DNA of 64,000 nucleotides from Eubacteriales bacterium (GTDB lineage Bacteria; Bacillota; Clostridia; Christensenellales; UBA1242): NCBI GenBank assembly GCA_018384735.1, contig JAHAXB010000032.1, positions 1 to 64,000 of the forward strand, read 5' to 3'. Shown piece by piece: positions 29,961 to 38,683 of this stretch (position 1 is its first letter; each line of letters starts with the position of its first letter). The notes under the pieces were generated by a model. It saw only the letters and a program-made list of their open reading frames with translations, ran no database searches and was not told where the DNA came from. The position numbers and the translations under genes were made by a program.

Positions 29961-31523
29961 TTAGAATCCCTCCTTCAAACTAATGGTCTTATTAAAGACT
30001 AAACCATCTTTGTGGTCAAGCACATAGTATCCTTTACGCACAAATTGGTATTTTGTTGACACATCGTTACGCTCCGCCAACCATTTTTCCACGTAGCCGC
30101 GACTTTCATGTAAGGAATCGCGGTTGATATTGTCTTCGTTCAAATCCGTACCAACCTTTAATAACGGTTCAAAAGTACGAATCGTGACTGGTACCGCGTT
30201 ATGTGCATCAATATATTGAATCACGCCTTTGGCTTTTTCGTCGGTAATTTCACATTCCAAAACATCGCCAACTTTACGTAAACATTTAATTTTGTAAGCA
30301 CCACGCAGTTGCACGACACCGCCAATCACCAAGCGCTTATATTTAGCCGGTGGATTATCGCTGTAATCATCGCCATCAATCCAAATTTCGTTTGAGAATG
30401 TAATCGGGTGTGTACCCGCCGCTTCATCGTGCGGATTGTTGGTAACTTGGAAAGTTTCGGTCTTGTCGTAATTGACAATCTTCACTTTAATTGAGTTTTC
30501 CACTGCTGCCACGCGCACGGCGTGTTGATCTAATTCGGTACGGACATAATATTCCAAAGCCGATAACGGTACAGTCATGTTGTTTTTACTAACTCCGGTT
30601 GACTCGACAAAATCCAAAATCGCTTTGGCGGGATAACCACGGCGACGCATGCCCGAAATGGTCGGCATACGTGGGTCGTCCCAACCGCTGACCAAACCTT
30701 CATCCACGAAACGTTTTAACCAGCGTTTACTCATCGCGAAACGTTCAATGTTCAAACGCGAAAATTCGTACTGTTCGGGTGGAATCTTCGGCAAGTTCGG
30801 CAACGCACCTTGGCATTGCTCCACAAACCAATGGTACAACGGGCGATGGTCTTCGTATTCCAAACTGCAAATACTGTTACTAATATGTTCAATGTAATCG
30901 CTTAAACTGTGGGCAAAGTCATACATCGGATAAATCACCCACTGGTTACCTGTACGGTAATGCGTTTGGCGCAAAATGCGGTAAATGACTGGGTCACGCA
31001 TGTTCATATTGGGTGACGCCATGTCAATCTTGGCACGCAAAACACGACTGCTATCCGGGAATTCACCCGCACGCATACGTGCAAACAAATCCAAGTTTTC
31101 TGCCACGGAACGGTTACGGTAAGGACTTTCCTTGCCCGGTACCCCGAGTTCGCCGCGCATGGCTTTAACTTCTTCCATAGAACTGTCGTCCACGTAAGCT
31201 AAACCGCGCTTAATCAAATGTACCGCGCATTGATATAATTTTTCGTAATAGTCGCTGGCAAAAACCACTTGGTCATATTTCAATCCCAACCAATCCAAGT
31301 CACGTTTCATGTTTTCCACATATTCCATACTTTCTTTGGCGGGGTTAGTATCATCAAAACGCAGGTTGACCTTACCATGGTATTTACAACGCATAGCATA
31401 AGAAATACTAAACGCTTTCGCGTGACCAATGTGCATATAGCCATTAGGCTCGGGCGGATAACGTAAAATAATATCTTGTCCGCGCTCTTTGGCTTGCACT
31501 ACACCTTCTTCGATGAAATTCAT
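29961..31523 (-). CDS. glnS: Glutaminyl-tRNA synthetase
   Basis: Charges tRNA-Gln with glutamine. Class I signature PNGYMHIGHAKA (HIGH) at about residue 26 and FAMSKRWL (KMSKS equivalent). RFDDTNPAKE near the first and the C-terminal anticodon-binding beta barrels are like GlnRS, not GluRS. 520 residues is a little short of the usual 550. GlnRS is patchy in Bacillota, many of which use GatCAB, so it may have been acquired anciently. A TATAAT box ends 7 bases before the ATG. Confidence 0.93.
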   Translation of the reverse strand: MNFIEEGVVQAKERGQDIILRYPPEPNGYMHIGHAKAFSISYAMRCKYHGKVNLRFDDTNPAKESMEYVENMKRDLDWLGLKYDQVVFASDYYEKLYQCAVHLIKRGLAYVDDSSMEEVKAMRGELGVPGKESPYRNRSVAENLDLFARMRAGEFPDSSRVLRAKIDMASPNMNMRDPVIYRILRQTHYRTGNQWVIYPMYDFAHSLSDYIEHISNSICSLEYEDHRPLYHWFVEQCQGALPNLPKIPPEQYEFSRLNIERFAMSKRWLKRFVDEGLVSGWDDPRMPTISGMRRRGYPAKAILDFVESTGVSKNNMTVPLSALEYYVRTELDQHAVRVAAVENSIKVKIVNYDKTETFQVTNNPHDEAAGTHPITFSNEIWIDGDDYSDNPPAKYKRLVIGGVVQLRGAYKIKCLRKVGDVLECEITDEKAKGVIQYIDAHNAVPVTIRTFEPLLKVGTDLNEDNINRDSLHESRGYVEKWLAERNDVSTKYQFVRKGYYVLDHKDGLVFNKTISLKEGF

Positions 31524-31530
31524 AACATAA

Positions 31531-31559
31531 ATTATAGGTTGATTTTCAGGCTTTGTCTA
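31531..31559 (-). promoter_or_regulatory. Promoter of glnS
   Basis: TAGACA (31554-31559), 17 bp, TATAAT (31531-31536) on the minus strand. The -10 ends 7 bases before the glnS ATG, so transcription should start on the start codon. It lies immediately after the hflX stop. Confidence 0.7.
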
Positions 31560-31562
31560 TTG

Positions 31563-32615
31563 CTAAATCAAATCATAGATGGCCTGCTTTAATTGTTCAA
31601 TGTTAGTTTTTTGAACCGCGGAAATCACCACCGCACCATCGGGAGCCACGAAGTCGGGCTTTTTGTCAATCTTGTTATAAACTAACAGTTGTGGGATTTT
31701 ATCCGCACCCAAGTTTTTCAAAACTTGATTAACCACCGCGATTTGTGTATCGTGTTCGGGGTTAGCACAATCCACCACATGGACCAATAAGTTGGCTTCG
31801 CGGGTTTCGTCCAAGGTGGCTTCAAAAGCGTTAATAAATTCGTGTGGTAAATGGTTAATAAAACCAACAGTATCGGTTAAAACAAAATTTTTACCGTTCA
31901 AATAAACGGCACGGGTGGTCGTATCCAAAGTTGCGAACAATTCATCTTTGGCGTAAACACCAGCTTTGGTCAACAAATTAAACAAGGTCGACTTACCACT
32001 GTTGGTGTAACCCACCAAACAAACACGGCATTGGTTGTGGCGTTGACGGCCAGCCACCACACGGGCTTTTTTCACTTCGGCCAATTTGCGTTCCAGTGCG
32101 ATAATCTCATCATGGATTAAGCGTTTGTCCAATTCCAACTTCTTTTCGCCCGGACCACGCATTCCTACGCCGTTACGCATTTTGCTCATTAAACCACCAC
32201 TGCCAATCAAGCGTGGCAAGTTATAACGTAACTGCGCCAATTCGACTTGTAATTTACCGGCCGCACTTTGGGCGCGCGCAGCAAAGATATCCAAGATAAC
32301 TTTACTACGGTCCAAGACCGGTACATTAAGTTCACTTTCCAAGTTGCGCACTTTGCTGCCGGACAATTCCACATCAAAAACCACGACATTGGCTTGGGTA
32401 GTTTCAATTAAGTTTTTAATTTCTTCAACTTTACCCTTACCTATATAATAGGTTACGTCAACGTCTTTGCGGTTTTGAATGACGCGTCCCACAGTTTCAA
32501 TGTTACAGGTTTGACACAATAAGGACAGTTCGTCCAAATCTTCCACAGAAAAAATTTGGTTGACGCCAACGCCAACCAAAATTGCTTGGTCAGGTAGAAC
32601 CTGATTATTGTGCAT
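31563..32615 (-). CDS. hflX: GTPase HflX
   Basis: Ribosome-splitting GTPase of the Obg-HflX superfamily. The N-terminal HflX domain (AILVGVGVNQIFSVEDLDELSLL) includes the nucleotide-binding stretch VVFDVELSGSKVRNLESELNVPVLDR, followed by the glycine-rich linker GPGEKKLELDKRLI and the G domain with GYTNSGKSTLFN, DTVGFI and YNKID. The track starts at 32696 in the L32 frame region; the ATG at 32615 is chosen because homologues begin there, and it lies within the 3' end of rpmF. Confidence 0.93.
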   Translation of the reverse strand: MHNNQVLPDQAILVGVGVNQIFSVEDLDELSLLCQTCNIETVGRVIQNRKDVDVTYYIGKGKVEEIKNLIETTQANVVVFDVELSGSKVRNLESELNVPVLDRSKVILDIFAARAQSAAGKLQVELAQLRYNLPRLIGSGGLMSKMRNGVGMRGPGEKKLELDKRLIHDEIIALERKLAEVKKARVVAGRQRHNQCRVCLVGYTNSGKSTLFNLLTKAGVYAKDELFATLDTTTRAVYLNGKNFVLTDTVGFINHLPHEFINAFEATLDETREANLLVHVVDCANPEHDTQIAVVNQVLKNLGADKIPQLLVYNKIDKKPDFVAPDGAVVISAVQKTNIEQLKQAIYDLI

Positions 32616-32835
32616 TGCGTTCAGCCTCCGCCTTGGCCTTCTTAGCCTTGACATCGTTCTTAGTTTCGATGCGTTTAACGCCATCATAGTAACCACATTC
32701 TGGGCATACTACATGTGGGCGGATTTTTGCCTTGCATTGCTTGCATTCGGTCAACGTCGGAGCCGTCAACTTGCTATTGTTTGAAGTACGGGTATTGCGA
32801 CGTGCCTTTGATACTTTGTGTTTTGGTACTGCCAT
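32605..32835 (-). CDS. rpmF: Ribosomal protein bL32
   Basis: Begins MAVPKHKVSKARRNTRTSNNSKL, the L32 signature, and has a zinc ribbon of the CxxC type (CKQC...CPEC). At 76 residues it has a charged C-terminal tail (KNDVKAKKAKAEAERNAQ) longer than usual. It overlaps hflX by 11 bases and shares its transcript. A consensus promoter lies just upstream. Confidence 0.95.
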   Translation of the reverse strand: MAVPKHKVSKARRNTRTSNNSKLTAPTLTECKQCKAKIRPHVVCPECGYYDGVKRIETKNDVKAKKAKAEAERNAQ

Positions 32836-32843
32836 AATTGAGA

Positions 32844-32872
32844 ATTATAGCAAAAGACTCTTGATTTGTAAA
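32844..32872 (-). promoter_or_regulatory. Promoter of rpmF-hflX
   Basis: TTTACA (32867-32872), 17 bp, TGC-extended TATAAT (32844-32849). The -10 ends 8 bases before the rpmF ATG. It overlaps the divergent promoter of the SleB-like gene. Confidence 0.75.
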
Positions 32873-32889
32873 GAACTTTCATATATATT
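32861..32889 (+). promoter_or_regulatory. Promoter of the SleB-like hydrolase gene
   Basis: TTGATT (32861-32866), 17 bp, TATATT (32884-32889), ending 6 bases before the ATG at 32896. Confidence 0.65.
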
Positions 32890-32895
32890 AGTCAG

Positions 32896-33834
32896 ATGGG
32901 ATTATTAGCAAAGGCTGAAGCATATTTACAACACGAAGCAGAGATGCGTATTGCCGCCGAAAAACGCGCGGCCGAAGAACAAATGGCATTGGCTGCCGCC
33001 ATTAAAGCACGTCCAAGCAAAGTCGAAATGGTTAAATCCGCGGTTAATCATGTCACAGCGGGTGTCAAAACCGCCACGACTAAATTAGCGCATTATGCTA
33101 CCGACTTCAAAGCCCAAGTTTCAACCGCCTTCAAAAAAGCGTATCAACCACGATTCCGTCAATACGCAGCGATGGTTATGGCACTGGGTTTAAGTTTACA
33201 ACCGGTGGAACCGAGAACCTTAAACACGCAACCTAAATTACAACAACGATTGAATTGGTCAGTTATCCCAACCATAGAACAAACTGTTGAACCACGCCCT
33301 GCGCAACCTAAATTCGATGCGTTTGTCGATGTTTTCACCAAGGATTTGAATAAGCCATATTTCAGCGAACAAGACCGTGACGATTTGGCGCGCTTATTAT
33401 ATGGCGAAGCGGGACCGAGTTTTGCTGATATGTCAGAAATCATGCACGTTATTTTCAACCGCGTTGACTCGCCATTATTCCACGGCAGTTTGCACGATAT
33501 TATTACCGCGAAAAACCAATTTATCGGTTACAACCCGAACCAAGTAGTTGACCCCGACATCCGTAAATATGTTGACTGGTACATTGATGTTGAATGTAAC
33601 GGTCGTCCCGGTGCGGAAGCTTGCAACCGCTATTATTTCGTTACCGGAATTAAAGGCAAATGCAATAAGTTTGAAATCAGTCCGACTGGCTCACAAGGTA
33701 AATGGGTTGCCACCAGTCATAAACATTACGACGAACCTGGGCATTATTGCCAACACGCGGTTGACCAAGCCAACCGTTACAACTACTGGACGGAAGCGCA
33801 CCATACCCAACACACCCACACGCGCTCGATGTAA
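32896..33834 (+). CDS. SleB/CwlJ-type cell wall hydrolase
   Basis: 312 residues. The C-terminal half (about 150-290) is a Hydrolase_2 domain (SleB/CwlJ): DRDDLARLLYGEAGPSFADMSEIMHVIFNRV, with the likely catalytic Glu in YGEAGP, then NQFIGYN. These enzymes cut peptidoglycan glycan strands as lytic transglycosylases. The first 95 residues are Ala/Lys-rich amphipathic helix, followed by one short hydrophobic stretch (AAMVMALGLSLQP) that may act as an internal membrane anchor; no classical signal peptide is seen. In sporeformers the family acts in germination, but no spore gene is certain here, so a role in wall growth or channel passage is equally possible. Confidence 0.8.
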   Translation: MGLLAKAEAYLQHEAEMRIAAEKRAAEEQMALAAAIKARPSKVEMVKSAVNHVTAGVKTATTKLAHYATDFKAQVSTAFKKAYQPRFRQYAAMVMALGLSLQPVEPRTLNTQPKLQQRLNWSVIPTIEQTVEPRPAQPKFDAFVDVFTKDLNKPYFSEQDRDDLARLLYGEAGPSFADMSEIMHVIFNRVDSPLFHGSLHDIITAKNQFIGYNPNQVVDPDIRKYVDWYIDVECNGRPGAEACNRYYFVTGIKGKCNKFEISPTGSQGKWVATSHKHYDEPGHYCQHAVDQANRYNYWTEAHHTQHTHTRSM

Positions 33835-33835
33835 T

Positions 33836-34633
33836 TTATTTAGTTTCGTCAACCGTAGTATCTAAATGTTCCAACGGTTCTCGTAAAACGGCTCCCGAGT
33901 GGGACAATTCTTTGGCTAATTTCATTCTTGCTTTATATTGTTCCGGTGTAATCTTGCCAGCGCGTAATAAGTAGTTACCATACAAACCTTTCGCACCAAC
34001 TTCGGCACCATTTTTGGTTCCGCCACAAAGAGCAAACGGAGTTTTTAACACAATCCATAAATCACGCCAGAAAGTTACTTTACTGGCATATTTTTCGTCG
34101 ATAGCAAAAGTATCTTCCCAACTTAATCCTTGGCGACCGTTGCTAACTTGGTCCATGCCGGTTAAACCCGGACGCACACGATAGGTAGCTAATGCAGCTT
34201 GGTCATAAAAGACCACATCTTTCAACATACGCGGACGCGGACCGACAATACTCATATCCCCTTTCAAAATATTAAACAGTTGGGGCAATTCGTCCAAACT
34301 AAGTTTACGCAAAATTTTACCAAAAGTTGTGATACGATAAACATCTGGTTTTAAATTACCATTTTCGTCTTTTTCGTTGGTCATGCTACGAAATTTGTAA
34401 ATTTTGAAAATTTTTCCATTTAACCCCGGACGATACTGAGTAAAGATGGCACGACCGCCACGGATAAAAATCTTATGTAAAATCCAAATAATTAAAAACA
34501 AAGGCGACAACAAAATGATGGCCAACAAAGACAAAACAATGTCAAAAAAGCGTTTAAAAAAAAGTTGGTACAATGTACGACGCGGTTTTTTCAACGCAGT
34601 TTTTGCTTGAACGTTTTGCTTTTGTGCTTCCAC
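33836..34633 (-). CDS. Polyprenyl-phosphate sugar-1-phosphate transferase
   Basis: Monotopic membrane enzyme that starts a lipid-linked glycan by moving a sugar phosphate to undecaprenyl phosphate. RFFDIVLSLLAIILLSPLFLIIWIL is the membrane anchor, followed by KIYKFRSM, LRKLSLDELPQLFNILKGDMSIVGPRP and RPGLTGMDQVSNGR, all family signatures. The C-terminal tail of about 40 residues is an addition. The start is GTG at 34633, and TATACT ends 7 bases before it with no Shine-Dalgarno at the right distance, so this may be a leaderless GTG start. Confidence 0.9.
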   Translation of the reverse strand: MEAQKQNVQAKTALKKPRRTLYQLFFKRFFDIVLSLLAIILLSPLFLIIWILHKIFIRGGRAIFTQYRPGLNGKIFKIYKFRSMTNEKDENGNLKPDVYRITTFGKILRKLSLDELPQLFNILKGDMSIVGPRPRMLKDVVFYDQAALATYRVRPGLTGMDQVSNGRQGLSWEDTFAIDEKYASKVTFWRDLWIVLKTPFALCGGTKNGAEVGAKGLYGNYLLRAGKITPEQYKARMKLAKELSHSGAVLREPLEHLDTTVDETK

Positions 34634-34640
34634 TAATTCT

Positions 34641-34646
34641 AGTATA
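34641..34646 (-). promoter_or_regulatory. -10 box of the sugar transferase gene
   Basis: TATACT on the minus strand ends 7 bases before the GTG start. A TTTTCA at 16 bp is a weak -35. Confidence 0.45.
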
Positions 34647-34678
34647 CTCCTGTTTTAGTTTTTGAAAATAAAATATTT

Positions 34679-35713
34679 TTATTTGTTCTTTAACAACTTT
34701 TCGCATTCGAGGGCAATCATCAATTCTTCGTTGGTTTTGATAATCAGTTTTTGACAGTTCGGTAAGAAATCAAAATGTGACATGACACGTTCAGAAACGA
34801 ATTTACGGTAGACACCAATACCACCTGTCCAAACAATAGCGTCACAACCTTTCATTTCGGCAACATAACCACCAATGTATTGAACCAAACGATGGATGAA
34901 AACATCCAAAGCGATTTTCACGCGTTCGTTAGTTTCCATAATCGGTTCTAAGTCGCGCATATCGGAAGAAATGCCCGTCATACCTTTGAGACCACAAGAT
35001 TTATTCAAATAAGTAATTGCTTCGTCAATCGTGAAATGGTGTTTTTCACAAATGATACTTAATGCCGCGGGGTCAATGTCACCCGAGCGCGTACCCATTA
35101 CTAAACCGGCAAGCGGGGTCATGCCCATGCTGGTATCAATACACTTACCGTGTTCCACCGCGCAGATGCTGGCACCGTTACCGATGTGACAAGTAATCAA
35201 CTTCAAATCCTTTAACGGACGGCCAAGTTCTTTCGCTGCTTGCTCCGCAACGTATTGGTGACTGGTACCGTGGAAACCGTATTTGCGGATACCGTACTTT
35301 TCGTAGTCTTCCATCGGGATACCGTAGAGATAAGCACCGGGTTCCATGGTACTATGGAAAGCCGTATCAAAAACCAAAATATTGGGCAAATCTGGCATTT
35401 GACTCATGCAAGCGCGCACCCCCGCCATAGCGGCTGGATTGTGTAACGGAGCCAAAAATTCGATGCGGTCCATTTCCGCCAAAACTTTATCGTCAACAAA
35501 AACACTGTGTTTGAAGTTTTCACCACCATGAACAACGCGGTGACCAATCGCTTTAATTTCGGAAAGGTCGATTTTTTGTAAGATTTCTTGAATGGCGGCC
35601 GCGTGGTCCGTCACACGTTGGATATCATCATCCACAATTTTTTCGCGCGTAGTGGTTTCTACGACTTGGTATTTGACCGAACTACTGCCACAATTTAACA
35701 CTAAAATTTTCAT
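34679..35713 (-). CDS. ackA: Acetate kinase (short, altered Mg site)
   Basis: Makes ATP and acetate from acetyl-phosphate and ADP. MKILVLNCGSSSVKYQ, GHRVVHGGENF, VFDTAFHSTM, KYGFHGTSHQYV, CHIGNGASICA, MGMTPLAGLVMGTRSGDIDP and SSDMRDLE are all family motifs. It is 344 residues against about 400. Near the C-terminus the usual GIGEN, whose Glu binds Mg2+ in characterised enzymes, reads GGIGVYRKF, so that Glu is Val. Start at 35713 is chosen since a TGC-extended TACAAT ends 8 bases upstream. It would use acetyl-phosphate from the phosphoketolase at 47780. Confidence 0.9.
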   Translation of the reverse strand: MKILVLNCGSSSVKYQVVETTTREKIVDDDIQRVTDHAAAIQEILQKIDLSEIKAIGHRVVHGGENFKHSVFVDDKVLAEMDRIEFLAPLHNPAAMAGVRACMSQMPDLPNILVFDTAFHSTMEPGAYLYGIPMEDYEKYGIRKYGFHGTSHQYVAEQAAKELGRPLKDLKLITCHIGNGASICAVEHGKCIDTSMGMTPLAGLVMGTRSGDIDPAALSIICEKHHFTIDEAITYLNKSCGLKGMTGISSDMRDLEPIMETNERVKIALDVFIHRLVQYIGGYVAEMKGCDAIVWTGGIGVYRKFVSERVMSHFDFLPNCQKLIIKTNEELMIALECEKLLKNK

Positions 35714-35721
35714 ATATAATG

Positions 35722-35730
35722 ATTGTAGCA
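35722..35730 (-). promoter_or_regulatory. Extended -10 promoter of ackA
   Basis: TGCTACAAT on the minus strand ends 8 bases before the ackA ATG. No convincing -35. It overlaps the -35 of the divergent tmcAL promoter, so the two may compete. Confidence 0.6.
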
Positions 35731-35752
35731 TAAATTTTTTTTGTGGTATAAT
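35723..35752 (+). promoter_or_regulatory. Promoter of tmcAL
   Basis: TTGTAG (35723-35728), 18 bp, TGG-extended TATAAT (35747-35752). The -10 ends 6 bases before the ATG at 35759. Confidence 0.7.
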
Positions 35753-35758
35753 AAAATA

Positions 35759-37030
35759 ATGAAGATTGCCGTGATTATTGCCGAGTTCAACCCTTTACAC
35801 AAGGGACACGAGTATTTAATTGAACAAACTCGCAAAGTTACGGACTGTACCCACATCGTAGTAATTCAAACCGGCAACTTTACCCAGCGTGCGGAACCCG
35901 CGATTATTGAAAAGCATTTACGGGCGCAAAGCGCGATTATGTGTGGTATCGACGCCGTATTAGAAATGCCGACCGTTTTCGCAACCAATAATCCGGAAGT
36001 TTTCGCCAAAGCCGGCGTACAAATTGCAAACACGATTCCCCATGCCAACTATTTGGTTTTTGGCGTGGAAGATAACAACTTGCAAATTTTGAAACAAATC
36101 GCCTATGTGAAGTTAATCAAAAGTCGCGAGTTCGATAAATACTTAAAAGTGCATTTGAAAGCCGGATTATCCTATACTGCGGCACAAGCCGAAGTGATTA
36201 AAAAATTATTGCCTGAAATTCCACCCGCGGTCATAACCAAAATTCTTAGCGGGGATTATAACGTCTTGGCGATTGAATACTTGCGCGAATTGTACCGCCT
36301 GCACAGTCAAATTCAACCGGTTTCGATTGCACGTTTCAAAAAAGGCGACCAACAGGTCAACACCAGCGCGTTAGCTATCCGCGACGCTTATTACCAAACC
36401 AAACCGATTGAACATTATATTCCGGTGCAGATTTTGCCGTTCACGATGCAAGCGATTGAAAAGCACCCCGTCAAAGAAATGTTCGAGTCCACAATTTTGT
36501 ACGGCGCGTTGACCGAGTTGGATACTAAACAAACTTACGAAGCCACACCGGAAATTGGTAAATTGTTTTATGCCCACCGTCCGGTGACTTATGACCAATT
36601 AACCAGCGAAATGCCGAACCCGCACTACTCCGCAGCATATTTGAAACGGGTGGCTTTGCACGCGACCTTAGGCATTACCAAAAAGGATGTGCAATTTATT
36701 TATCAACGCAACCATTTACCCTATGTTAATTTGTTAGCGATTCGCAGCGACGCGCATGATTTGTTTAATGAATTAAGTTCAATTCGCACGACGCCGGTCG
36801 TTTTGCACGGCAATAAAAACCGCCCAAATGCGGACAAATATTATTGGCGGATGCGGGAAATTGACCATTGTGCCAACAGTTTGTACGAAATTTCTTGTCG
36901 CCAAAAGTTTTCGCAAAAACCATTATATGTGATTTTAGAACAAAAACCCCAAAAACCCATTGTCAGCGAAATGCCGACCGAAGATGATTTTGCGCACGCC
37001 GCGGAAGATTTAACCGATAATCAAGCATAA
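35759..37030 (+). CDS. tmcAL: tRNA(Met) cytidine acetate ligase
   Basis: Family that makes N4-acetylcytidine at the tRNA-Met wobble position from acetate and ATP in Bacillota. It opens with the nucleotidyltransferase motif VIIAEFNPLHKGHEYLIEQ (HxGH) and continues with VVIQTGNFTQRAEPAIIEKHLRAQSAIMCGIDAVLEMP. 423 residues is typical. The ATG at 35759 is preferred over 35741 because of the promoter position and the homologue start. Divergent from ackA, whose product acetate is its substrate; this may be coincidence. Confidence 0.9.
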   Translation: MKIAVIIAEFNPLHKGHEYLIEQTRKVTDCTHIVVIQTGNFTQRAEPAIIEKHLRAQSAIMCGIDAVLEMPTVFATNNPEVFAKAGVQIANTIPHANYLVFGVEDNNLQILKQIAYVKLIKSREFDKYLKVHLKAGLSYTAAQAEVIKKLLPEIPPAVITKILSGDYNVLAIEYLRELYRLHSQIQPVSIARFKKGDQQVNTSALAIRDAYYQTKPIEHYIPVQILPFTMQAIEKHPVKEMFESTILYGALTELDTKQTYEATPEIGKLFYAHRPVTYDQLTSEMPNPHYSAAYLKRVALHATLGITKKDVQFIYQRNHLPYVNLLAIRSDAHDLFNELSSIRTTPVVLHGNKNRPNADKYYWRMREIDHCANSLYEISCRQKFSQKPLYVILEQKPQKPIVSEMPTEDDFAHAAEDLTDNQA

Positions 37031-37051
37031 TATTTATTATTTCACGATGCA

Positions 37052-38683
37052 CTATTTACTTCTACTGTGGAAGCGCGTGTGCAAAAGTTTTTGCGCCAAA
37101 GGACTTTCCGGACTGCCCAAAAACTCTTGGTACAGTTGTTGAATCGCGGGATTATCGCTGGCCTTGTGTAGACTGTTGTATTTATCCATAGATTTGATGG
37201 TCGCGGCACGTTTGCGCGCGTTACCCAAATTGTCTTGGATTAAACCGCGGTCGCTAGGCTGACCACCACCGTTCACGCAACCACCTGGGCAAGCCATAAC
37301 TTCGATGAAATCATAGTGGACTTGACCCGCTTTAATTTGTTGAATGAGCTTTTCCGCATTGGCGATACCCGAAACCACAATGCCCTTGATTGAGCGTGGC
37401 AGTTGGTCCTTGATATTACGCATGGCGGCTTCACACACACCACCCGAGGTACCGAAAATCAAACCCGCCCCCGAAGACAACGACAGTGGGTTATCAAATT
37501 CTTCGTCCGGCAGCGCAGCCAGATTAACGCCTTGTTGTTTGAAGAAACGAATGGCGGTGCGACTGGTAATCACCATATCGACATCGCGGATTGCGTCGCG
37601 CGTAATTTCGTCGCACTTGGCGATACACGGCATTAACATCACCGTATAAATTTGTTTCGGGTCAATACCCGCTTTTTTTGCGTAATAACTTTTGACAATG
37701 GCGCCGAACATTCCCATGGGCGATTTCGCGGTCGATAAATTTGGAATCAGTTCCGGATGGCATTGTTCCACATAGTTGACCCAGCCCGGACAACACGAAG
37801 TAAACTGCGGTAAGTTTTTACCACTTTGCAAGCGTTCCAACAGTTCGTGTCCCTCCTGCATAATGGTTAAGTCCGCCGCAAAGTCCAAATCGAAAACTCG
37901 GTCAAAACCGACCCGTCGCAAAGCCGCCACCATCTTACCTTGCACGTTGGTGCCACTGGGCAAACCAAAACCTTCGCCCAAAGTCACACGCACACTGGGT
38001 GCGGTAGCCACCACACAATGAATATTCGGGTCAGCCAATTTCTCCATCAACAACGGCAGGTTGCTGTTTTCTACCAAAGCACCGGTCGGACAATGCGCGA
38101 CACACTGCCCACAAGCAATACATTTAGTGGTATCCAAACTTTCCCCGAACGCGCAACCAATTTCGCCATCAAACCCGCGTCCCAAAGTACCCAAGACACC
38201 CAATCCTTGGACGTCGCAACAAACTTTCACGCAACGACCGCAACGAATACATTTAGCATTATCGCGGACGATGTGTTTTTGGTTTTTATCAATGGGTGGC
38301 AAAGGACGACTGGGGGCAAAGGTGTTTTTATCCGCGCCGTACTGCGTAGCGAAACGCTTCAAACGGCAATCATCAACCCGGGCGCAACTGGTACATTCCA
38401 GGCGGTGGTCGGACAACAATAATTCCAGCACGGTTTTACGCGCGGCGGTAACTTCGGCATCATTCGTAATAATTTGCATACCGTCCGCAATCGGCGTATT
38501 GCAAGCGGTGACCAAACCACGACGCCCCACCACTTTCACCACACACACCCGACACGAAGCAATCGCGCCCAAACTTTTTTCGTAACACAAAGTCGGAATT
38601 TCAATCCCGATGGACGCGCACGCCGTCAGAATCGTTTGCGGTTGCTTAAATTCATAAACATGATGATTGATGGTAACTTGCAT
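37052..38683 (-). CDS. hydA: [FeFe] hydrogenase catalytic subunit
   Basis: Produces or uses H2. N-terminal 2Fe-2S ferredoxin domain (CYEKSLGAIASCRVC), a His/Cys cluster region (HRLECTSCARVDDC), a two-cluster ferredoxin domain (CIRCGRCVKVCC and CIACGQCVAHCP), then the H-cluster domain with all three signatures: TSCCPGWVNY, MPCIAKCDE and EVMACPGGCVNGGGQP. The start at 38683 (543 residues) is used since AGGAGGG lies before it and the ATG overlaps the upstream stop as TAATG. Together with the NuoF- and NuoE-like genes it forms a HydABC/Hnd-type complex that links NADH, and probably ferredoxin, to H2. Confidence 0.96.
   Translation of the reverse strand: MQVTINHHVYEFKQPQTILTACASIGIEIPTLCYEKSLGAIASCRVCVVKVVGRRGLVTACNTPIADGMQIITNDAEVTAARKTVLELLLSDHRLECTSCARVDDCRLKRFATQYGADKNTFAPSRPLPPIDKNQKHIVRDNAKCIRCGRCVKVCCDVQGLGVLGTLGRGFDGEIGCAFGESLDTTKCIACGQCVAHCPTGALVENSNLPLLMEKLADPNIHCVVATAPSVRVTLGEGFGLPSGTNVQGKMVAALRRVGFDRVFDLDFAADLTIMQEGHELLERLQSGKNLPQFTSCCPGWVNYVEQCHPELIPNLSTAKSPMGMFGAIVKSYYAKKAGIDPKQIYTVMLMPCIAKCDEITRDAIRDVDMVITSRTAIRFFKQQGVNLAALPDEEFDNPLSLSSGAGLIFGTSGGVCEAAMRNIKDQLPRSIKGIVVSGIANAEKLIQQIKAGQVHYDFIEVMACPGGCVNGGGQPSDRGLIQDNLGNARKRAATIKSMDKYNSLHKASDNPAIQQLYQEFLGSPESPLAQKLLHTRFHSRSK

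Noticed and set aside
32605-32696. Longer HflX N-terminus as in the ORF track
   Set aside because: The extra 27 residues are an out-of-frame reading of rpmF; the HflX family starts near the ATG at 32615.
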